NCBI GenBank assembly: GCA_009602725.1
Contig: WELB01000309.1
Coordinates: forward strand, 8,177 to 26,941
Length of the DNA stretch: 18,765 nucleotides
Reading direction: 5' to 3'
DNA from: Spirogloea muscicola
Taxonomy: Eukaryota; Streptophyta; Zygnematophyceae; Spirogloeales; Spirogloeaceae
Numbering within the stretch: the first letter of the stretch is position 1; every line of letters begins with the position of its first letter. The position numbers were made by a program, and so were the translations under genes. Shown piece by piece: positions 8,601 through 16,087 of the stretch. The notes beneath the pieces are model-generated. The model had not been told where the DNA came from, did not search any database, and saw only the letters and a list, made by a program, of their open reading frames with translations.

Positions 8601-11144
8601 ATGTATGCTGGTCACACCTCGTCTCTCCCTGGTCGCACCTCGCCTCTCCCTTTCCTTCAGCTTATTGGCTGTGAGCTGCAGCTCTCACAGATCAACACTT
8701 CCTCATGGGCAGGGCTGCGATTGTGTGGGGCACATCCACTACTGGGACGCCCATTTCTCCAACTTTGGCGGTGGCGTGGAGACCATTGAGAATTGTGTGT
8801 GCATGCACGAGGAGGATGCGGGCGTCCTCTGGAAGCACATGGACTGGAGGTCCGGGGAGACGGAGGTCCGGCGGTCGAGGCGGCTGGTGTTGTCCTTCTT
8901 CTGCACGGTGGCAAACTATGAGTACGGCTTCTTTTGGTACTTCTACCAAGTAATTTATCCCTTCCTGGACCTGGTTGTAGACTAATATGTTAACATTGTG
9001 TACATGTTCAACAATCTCTCGGATGATACTATTACTCACTGCTGCAAGCAACTCTATCCCTTCTTGTGGTCTAGCTGCATCTGCTTACTAGATTGAAATG
9101 TGTAGATAGTAGGGACTGGCGAAGATGCTCAAAGTATTGTCTGCCATTTTAATCACATGTGCATGAGATGGTTCATTGCATCGAGCAGATAAAGCTGAAA
9201 ATATGTTATGTGGTTGCCCTGAACAGGATGGTAAGCTAGAAGCGGAGGTCAAATTGACAGGCATCCTCAGCCTGGGAGCCCTCAAGGAGAATGAGAACTT
9301 CAGAAAGCATGGGACTACAATTGCGCCTGGTTTGTACGCTCCTGTGCACCAGCACTTCTTTGTGGCGAGGCTAAATATGGCCGTGGACTCCAGGCCAGGG
9401 CAGCCGTCCAATCAGGTCCGCTGCAGTGCACCAACTCACTAAACAACGCGCTTAATGAGGATAACCTCATGGCAACATTTCCTGATTTTGTAGTAGTAGC
9501 TATTTTGCACTGCTTGTCAGTGGTTGAAAGGCACAGGTCCCATCGTAGTATTCATCAAGTGAGGCGGCAGTTTAGCATGCACCTCATGTGTAGCATATAC
9601 CTCGAATCTCAGCCTCTGTTGTTGGCTGTGTCAGCAGGTTGTGGAATGGAACGTGCAGGTCGATGAGCCAGGACCCGAAAACCCTCACAAGAATGCCTTC
9701 CATGCGGAGCAAAGTCTCCTTGCTTCAGAACTTCACGGGTGCAGAGATTGCGACCCACTTTCAGCTCGTCACTGGACGGTACTGCACGTTGCTACAACTC
9801 AGCTACGCGCCTGTTTGCAAATTGCTTGCTGCAGTATGGAGAGTGCATTTTGTTGTTCTCCTTACAGCAGAACAACTTCCAGGAACATGAGAATGTGTTG
9901 CTGCTTGTCTGAGCTGCAGATATTGTGCTCCATGCCACTGGTGTGGATGCTTCCTGATACACTTTGTAAACCTTGTAAGAAGAAAAGTACAGTCTGCACA
10001 GAGAATGGTCCTGTCAGAGTCAACGTGTATGTACACCAAAGATGAGGTAGTCTGGGTGCTTACACAGGTGCAAAACACACGAACTGTCAACCGAACGGGG
10101 AGGCCCACTGGATACAAGGTCATCCCTGGCGCAAATGTGCTGCCTTTGGCTCATCGTGATGCGAAATTTATGAGGAGGGCAGAATTCCTTAAGCATAATC
10201 TGTGGGTGACCAAGTTTGAGCCGAACGAGAGGTACCCAGGTGGTGAATTTCCCAACCAGAACCCAAGAGTGGGTGAAGGCATATGCTCCTGGATCAAAGC
10301 AGACAGGTCTTTGGTCGACACCGACTTGGTGCTCTGGTAAGGCTGAGTTGTGTTATTGAATATGTTGTTGTAAGTATGTTGTACTTAGAGTTACAGAGAT
10401 AGAGTTGGTTGTGGTCATTGTTACAAAGATAGAGTTAGTTGTGTTCATAAGAAATCACTTGTTCCATCTACATCAGCAGCAGACTTCACAAGTAACAATT
10501 GCAGTACTGTGTCTGTGCTCACTTTTCTTCAGCACATTCTTCTTGTCCTTGTTCTCTTTAGAGTCAAAAATCATTAGCAGCAGCACTCATGAAGTCTGCT
10601 GCTTATTGACTGTGTCTGGGAGGCTTGAGTCCGAACGTCAAAAGCTCAGCTATTGTCGTGATTGCCAGGTATGTCTTTGGGATCACTCATGTACCACGGT
10701 TGGAGGACTGGCCGGTGATGCCAGTCGAGCACATTGGCTTCACATTAGCGGTCAGTATACCTCTGCGTCTACTTGTGCTGTCTGGAGTAGGATTGGCTTA
10801 ATACTAGACCTGCAATACAGCCAGTGGGAAATCATTGACTTGCAAGGGGTATGAGTTGGCTGTCCAGGGGCACTCTTACTACTGTTTAGATCCCGCCTTA
10901 CTCCGCTTCATGAACCACGCCATGCCTGTCCTACAGAGCTCTAAGAATCCCTTACACTATCTAATATCTGCCGTATATCTTCGTTGACACCGTCACTTTA
11001 TTTCTGCAGCCCGATGGTTTCTTCAACGCGTCACCTGCAATCGATGTACCTCCATCTGAGGCAGATGAAGCTGTGGAGGAAGACAATGCACACATCTCCA
11101 AGTCCAGGTTGGCCCCATCTGGGGCATTGTCCTCTCGCTTGTGA
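5687..11144 (+). CDS. CuAO: Copper amine oxidase (primary-amine oxidase), peroxisomal, 12 exons
   Basis: It oxidises primary amines, in plants mainly putrescine and spermidine, to aldehyde, ammonia and hydrogen peroxide. Exons: 5687-5888, 5983-6095, 6590-6901, 7271-7383, 7584-7920, 8213-8428, 8713-8949, 9227-9415, 9638-9778, 10068-10336, 10669-10750, 11010-11144. All have GT-AG borders and consistent phases, giving 781 aa (plant enzymes are about 650-780). The least certain junction is exon 1/2, in the poorly conserved N-terminus. The N2/N3 domains start at [16 protein letters not shown] (about residue 83). The catalytic domain holds the base D416 ([10 protein letters not shown]) and the TPQ-forming tyrosine Y500 (TVANYEYG), 84 residues apart as in the Arthrobacter enzyme. 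Copper ligands are H551 and H553 (PVHQHFF) and H663 (FLKHNLWV). The protein ends SSRL-stop; SRL is a peroxisomal PTS1 signal and no secretory signal peptide is present. The start ATG has a good context (GCGGCCATGG). Two introns split a Trp codon as TG|G. Confidence 0.94.
6432..6580 (+). repeat. Long pyrimidine-only-like tract in amine oxidase intron 2
   Basis: About 150 bp are almost entirely C and T on the plus strand, including a (CCTC)n run at about 6493-6517 and a poly-C stretch. It ends about 10 bp before the exon 3 acceptor CGCCTGCAG, so it doubles as a greatly extended polypyrimidine tract. Confidence 0.85.
8523..8561 (+). repeat. Short telomere-like tract in amine oxidase intron 6
   Basis: TAAACCCT at 8523-8530 and AACCTAAACCTAAACCC at 8545-8561 are degenerate units of the CCCTAAA type, inside the 8429-8712 intron. 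Confidence 0.6.
8608..8649 (+). repeat. 21-bp tandem duplication in intron 6
   Basis: CTGGTCACACCTCGTCTCTCC is followed directly by a second unit that differs at two positions (CTGGTCGCACCTCGCCTCTC...). Confidence 0.8.
10390..10449 (+). repeat. 30-bp tandem duplication in amine oxidase intron 10
   Basis: Two adjacent units begin GTTACAGAGATAGAGTTGG and GTTACAAAGATAGAGTTAG, with a few substitutions between them. Confidence 0.8.
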
Positions 11145-11574
11145 GCGGAGGACAATACAGGGTCCAATTTTTGAAACTCGGCACATGCATGATCAGTTGC
11201 TTATATGAGCCCAGCAACTGTAGAGTGGACCGGCGGAGTGCAGTTTTGGTGGTAGAGTGCAAATCTGCGAATAACTTTGTGCCTGTGCCTGGCACAATAT
11301 TGGCATCATATGCGAGATATGAAACAGCCTATCACAGACCAGAACATTAGCTTTCGGCTTGACTATTATATTTTATGACGACTGATTGACAGTCGACATC
11401 TTCACAATACCTACTTGAGTAATGCTTTGAATGGAAAGACGAATCAAGAAGTGTGATAGAATGAAGGTGGCATTGGTGAAGACGCCTTCTGGGTTCTAAG
11501 TGGAGGTATCATGAGTGGCAACCAGTCAATGTTCCCAAAGGTGGCGATAACTGTGAAAACGAGCAGATGTTTCA
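11145..11574 (+). other. 3' flank of the amine oxidase gene, nothing else recognised
   Basis: No TGTAA poly(A) signal was found in this stretch, and no coding-like frame, repeat copy or RNA gene is evident. It probably holds the 3' UTR and spacer. Confidence 0.4.
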
Positions 11575-11640
11575 GAAGAGGCGAGGGCTGTGAAAGGCGA
11601 GCCCGGAAAAAATGGACCAGATCCGAAGCCGCTGAGATTG
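11575..11640 (-). repeat. Hairpin copy of the dispersed repeat, reverse orientation
   Basis: GGGCTGTGAAAGGCGAGCCC (11585-11604), with flank GGACCAGATCCGAAG, is the reverse complement of the flank box plus hairpin seen at 5150-5207. A weak trace of the shared tail (AAGTAGGCCAAGTACAC) lies near 11660. Confidence 0.55.
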
Positions 11641-11847
11641 TCTAATCAGACGGCTATGCAAGTAGGCCAAGTACACAGACCACTCGGGAGGGGACAGATT
11701 TGCTTCTTCTTGATTGGCTGCAGTGGCCATCGATGTCCATGGGGCATTTCCTTCTAAGTGGCTGGGCCTATTGACCCGGCTTGCGCGCAGCGCTGTGTCC
11801 AATGGCGGCACGGCAACCGGCTGCCTACAACGCCGCTGGCTCGCTAG

Positions 11848-11977
11848 CGCAGGTGTTTCGTATGCGCCTTGACTGCGAGCTGGCCAAAATCTAGCTGCCA
11901 ACTCTGGCTATCGGCAAAGGGACTGTCTTCTGGCTACTAGTCGTTCTACATTGTGGCTGCTAACTAGTGGTTACTGA
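11848..11977 (+). pseudogene. LTRGY coding repeat, frameshifted C-terminal copy
   Basis: After an acceptor-like GCTAGCGCAG the frame reads VFRMRLDCELA. It then continues, in another frame, as LAANSGYRQRDCLLATSRST and LWLLTSGY, with TGA at 11975-11977. This aligns with LAAASGFRQGDV and SDLHLLTRGY of the copy at 4950-5118. An internal deletion and a frame change mark it as dead. Confidence 0.5.
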
Positions 11978-12149
11978 GCGACTATGTTTCATGGCTCGTT
12001 GCCACAAGCCCCATAAGCTGCTGCATGCCCAGCCTTGGAAGCTGAAAGCCCCAGACGGAGCGGCTATCACACCTGTGATAACCAGCGTTGCGCTGTGGAA
12101 GTAAGCTCTTCCGAAGGTATTGAATGAGTGTGTTTTGAGTCATGGAGGG

Positions 12150-12340
12150 CCTGAGGGGCTGAGTACAAGGCAAGCACATTGACCGTTGTACACACCTGCT
12201 GCTAAGCTGACCCGCTCAGTAACCACGAGTCAGCCGAAGGGGGCGAGGGCTGTGAAAGCCAGCCCGGAAAGAATGGCTGTGAAAGGGGCAGACCAGTAAA
12301 GAAGGACAAGGTCCGAAGGCGCCGTGAAGCGGCAAGCGGG
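12150..12340 (-). repeat. Internally deleted dispersed repeat copy, reverse orientation
   Basis: Read on the minus strand, it has CGCCTTCGGACCTTGTCCTT, the hairpin (12265-12247), CTCGCCCCCTTCGG and then CTGACTCGTGGTTACTGAGC. That last segment encodes L-T-R-G-Y-stop, with the stop at 12218-12216. The tail AATGTGCTTGCCTTGTAC follows. The hairpin and the last five codons are nearly fused and the ORF body is missing, which resembles a non-autonomous derivative. Confidence 0.6.
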
Positions 12341-12396
12341 GGATCGAGCCCTGGATCACCAGGAGTCGCAAGCTCCCGGTCTTATGGGTGCCCGGC
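12333..12396 (-). other. tRNA-like relic
   Basis: On the minus strand, CACCCATAAGACCGG resembles a CAU anticodon loop region. AGGGCTCGATCCCCC resembles a T-arm, with a GGAG/CTCC stem between them like a long variable arm. The acceptor and anticodon stems do not close and T33 is C, so this is at best a degenerate tRNA or the head of a tRNA-derived element. It is not called as a working gene. Confidence 0.2.
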
Positions 12397-12696
12397 AGGG
12401 CGGGAACTCGTCCTCTGCGGGCCACGTCGGGCGAGAGGGGCTCCGATCCTAGCGCCGCCCATCGGGACGAGGAGCCAAATGGGTTGTGCGGCAGGCGGCG
12501 CTGCGGAGGCAGACGGCGCTCGGCGGAACGGGGGGCCGCGCGCCACGGCCCGACGAGGACGCCCGAGCTTTCGAACGTGGCGGGAACTACCGTGCCACTG
12601 ACCGTTAAACCCCCTTCAAAAAGGCCCCTCGTTCCCACCGTCGCGGCCCACGCAGCACGGTGCGGCGGCGCCGCGGGAGCTGCAGCCGTGGCCGCC

Positions 12697-15345
12697 ATGG
12701 CGGCTCTGGGTGCGAGCGACTCTCCCAGCGGCTCCCCCAGTGGCTCTCCCAGTGGCTCTCCCAGTGGCTCGGCGGCAGCAGATGACAGAGGCCGCACCTC
12801 AACACAGAAGCCGGAGACGATGCTGCAGTTTAAAGGGAAGACCTCCAATCGTTGCGACGATCATATGGGCCCGTCAGAGCATGGCCCCAAGGAGGTCGCC
12901 GCCGAGGAGGTGAGTAGGCAGCGGCAGCTGAAACGGCGAGCAAGGTCCCCCAGTGTGACGGCAATGGCGGCCAGCACAAACCGAGGCTCAGCGCTCCCGC
13001 CCGGCCTGGAGGCGGCGGAGGTGGCCGGTATTGTACTCCCGCCAGCCGCCGTCGGCGACCTGCTCCAGGTCGTGGAGTTCCTCGCGGCCTTTGGCGAGGT
13101 TTGTGGCACATGACCAACGCCGACATGGCTTCTCTGTCAATCGGCGAGCCTCATCGCCTGCCAGTGCCACTGTCATTGCAGGTTGTGGGCGTCGGGCCTG
13201 GCGAGGCGCAGGCCATGGTGCAGGAGCTCGAGCACGCCGGCGCGGCCAGGCGCGGCGCCCAGTCGGCGCTCGTGCGAGTGCATCAGAAGCTGCTAGCGGC
13301 CGTCTGCCGCCGCCCCGCCTCGACCAAGTGCAGCTTCCAGTCATCATGACGCACCATGCTTGAAGTGTTTTCTGCACACGGCCCAGTCGATGAAGGATGC
13401 TGCAATTGGGGCCTTCTAGGTGGTACCAGTGGTGGTCGCTGAGATGGGGATATGCCATTGGCCATGGTCAGGGGCCCCACGGCGGCCGGCGGCGCGGACC
13501 AGGGCGCCTGGATGCAGCTCCTGAGGCGGCACCTCGAGGCCACGCCGTACCCGCCAGGCGGCTGGAGCCGGCCCGCCGTCATGGCCACCACTGCGGAGCC
13601 CACTTTGGCCAACGCTGAGGTCAGCTCACTCAGTTCTGAGTTACTTCTGTGTCCTGCTAAGTGGGGTCGTCCGAATTTAGAGGACAGCCGGAGTCCGTGC
13701 TTGATGTGCCGTTTTGGTTGTACAGAACAGTGGGCTCGGCGCCGCTTCTCTCTTTGCCAACGCAGTGGGCGATGGTGAAGGAGGCGGCAGCAGCGACGAC
13801 GTCACCCGCGTGGCCCGACGCCTCGGTGAGGGGCCGTCGGGTTATGGCCAGCTGGCGCTGGAGGAGAAGGCCGCGCTGCTCCGCATGCTCTGCGAGGACG
13901 TGCTCGCCACCGAGTAAGTGCAGCTTTGAGGCAGTCCAGAATGCAGTTCAGCCAGGCCAAGAAATGTCAATGTGTCAATCGTCCGAGTAGCACAAAATGG
14001 ACACCCTTTGTTAAGTCTTGACTTATCAATACGGCCGCACAGAGGCTGCCGCCTCAATGGCCAGTGATAAGATTGACCGCAGCTTGACTCACTGGCGTGC
14101 AGAACCTTCCGAAGCCGCATCAATGCCGCGGTGAACGAGCAGGACAAGCTGCGCAAGAGATTGCTTGGCCAAGAACGGGAGGTGAACTGCTGCACCACAC
14201 CTATGCTCAACGAGGTGCTGGTTAAGCGGTGGATCTCAAGAGTGCAGCTGCTTGCCAGCTTGGTGATGAACGCAGGTTGTTGCTGACAGTCTCGCGCTTG
14301 AATTGGTGTCAGATGAAGGAGAACATGGTTAAGGGTAGGCCGATGGAGCTCGCCAAGTTCATGCACAGCGGCGGCATGCGGGAGGCCAGCTCCTCCATGA
14401 GACTTAAGGAGCAGGATAATCGTGTCACACTTACGAAGTGGGCATCACCTCTAAGTGAGTGTGCTTGCTAGCACAGAGGCGCCCAATGCCTTCCCTTGCC
14501 TTTATTGAGCCACTTAACACGAAAGCATTAGGTAAGGAGGACAGACAGTTAAGTGATGCACTTTCTGAAAGTGTTGGACGCTGGGGTGTGAGGCAGAGGC
14601 TGCGGCCGTGGACATGGTCCGGACACGGGCGGCCCACCGTGACGACCAGGGCCGCAGCTTCTGGCAGCTGCGAGGCTTCCGCGACTGCTCCGAGCTCCTC
14701 ATGCAAAGTGCGGCTTGCGCCCACAGCCTTGTTAGTGGTTTGCAGTCTGCACAGCTTGGCAATCGTGCAGGATAGGCAGCTTGAGCTCACTAGGCAGTGT
14801 CAATGTATTTCTGTGATGTTCTGTGATGTGTGATGTGTTTCTGTAATGTGTAATGGGTAATGGGTAATATGTTTCGCGCGTGTCACGTGTCTACGGTGCT
14901 CGGGCTCGGATGCAGACCTGCAGCACGACTTTGAGGACGGCTCGGCCGCGGTGGTGGAGAGGTGGTCGAGCTTCTCCAAGGAGCAGCAGCCGGCTGTTGA
15001 GGCATTCTTCTCTGCGGTCAAGTATGCACTTTCCGCTTGTTCAAGTTTTGATCATGCATCTGCAGGCTTGACGACTGCTCTGCTTGTCGTGTTATCAGCT
15101 AGTAGACACTCCGGTGGGTATGTGGTCGTTGCACATGTACAACTTCTCTCAGGAATCTCCAGTCTGCAGCTTTACAATGCATGTTCTGTCATACTTGATG
15201 CAGAAAGTTGCCTGTCATTGCGCGCAGGCTGGCAAACAAGAAGAAGCGCAGGCGAATCGTCATGCCGCCGGCCAGCAGTTGTCTGGGCGGCCATGTTGTT
15301 GGAGTACGAAGCACAGCTGCCAGATACTTGGGATGCTCCTGCTAA
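12697..15345 (+). CDS. DDT/WHIM-domain protein, likely ISWI chromatin-remodelling partner, 9 exons
   Basis: DDT-domain proteins partner ISWI remodelling ATPases in the nucleus. Exons: 12697-13098, 13182-13339, 13472-13619, 13726-13913, 14103-14181, 14313-14421, 14597-14707, 14916-15021, 15228-15345. Phases agree throughout, giving 472 aa. Exon 1 has four SPSG repeats (about residues 9-24). The DDT domain starts at LPPAAVGDLLQVVEFLAAFG (114-133) and runs on through VVGVGPGEAQAMVQELEHAG. A WHIM1-like motif, YGQLALEEKAALLRMLCEDV, lies near residues 275-300, and a coiled segment EQDKLRKRLLGQERE follows. A WHIM2/WSD-like RAAHRDDQGRSFWQL is near 372-386, and the basic tail NKKKRRRIV is a probable nuclear signal. 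The ATG sits in GCCGCCATGG; the frame upstream is open but has no good ATG. An alternative donor, GTGAGT at 12910, and several acceptors leave minor junctions open. It is short for this class and could be mis-spliced at the 3' end. Confidence 0.8.
14795..14872 (+). repeat. Simple repeat (TGTGATG / TAATGGG) in DDT-gene intron 7
   Basis: Irregular reiterations of TGTGATG, TGTAATG and TAATGGG fill the middle of the 14708-14915 intron. Confidence 0.6.
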
Positions 15346-16087
15346 CAAGCCTTATGCATCAAAGTTAGAGGCTTGCCAGAGGCTCCTATTGGTCTAGGCT
15401 TTGAATTATAGTATCTCATGCCTCGCAATCGAGAAGTACATCCAATGTGCGAGTTGCAGAAAACATTGTTGGCATGGTTAGGGGTCAGGCACCTCTGCCT
15501 TGCATGCCAGCATCAACACCCCACAAGCATGAAGATACGGGCTTGTAACACCAGCTTGACAAGCCGGCTCTCTGACCACCTATGCTACTTCCATACATCT
15601 ACTTCACCAGAAGATGGCATATCGTGGCTGACTTTGGTGTATAGTAGGCACAGTAACGACGGAGGTTTTTGCCTGCAGTCACGAAACCTTGATATAGAGC
15701 TCCTTAACTTGAATCATAATAGATTTCTTTAAGACGTCACTTGATGCTCACAAACAGTGTCATCAGCGATTGTGCTGTCTTGCCACTGGGGACAGATGCT
15801 GCTGCTTCTAGCTTTCCCTTACAATAACATTCTCAAGTAACGTAAAAAAGCAAAAATTAGAGATTGGCCATAATGGAACAGTAATAGTGTCTTAACGGTT
15901 GAATCATGGAGTCAAAATTCACGTCTAAGCAAATATGACAACAATGTCAGCAAGCTGCACAAAATTTACTTTCATAGAGAATCAATCTACAATAACTCAT
16001 CTGTAGTGGAGCCAGTACTTGCTCAACGGCTCATAAGAACTCCTGGGCCACAATCAAGTGTATTGATACAACTAAGATAAGTGCTTC
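15346..16087. other. Convergent 3' flanks of the DDT and deformylase genes
   Basis: No further gene is recognised between the two stop codons. It contains a plus-strand TGTAA at 15544-15548, about 200 bp after the DDT stop, and a minus-strand TGTAA at 15819-15823, about 265 bp after the deformylase stop. Both are candidate poly(A) signals. Confidence 0.45.

Noticed and set aside
12388-12696. N-terminal extension of the DDT protein in the same open frame
   Set aside because: The open frame begins at a GTG, which is not expected as a eukaryotic nuclear start. The first ATG in a good context is at 12697, and the upstream part overlaps the tRNA-like relic.
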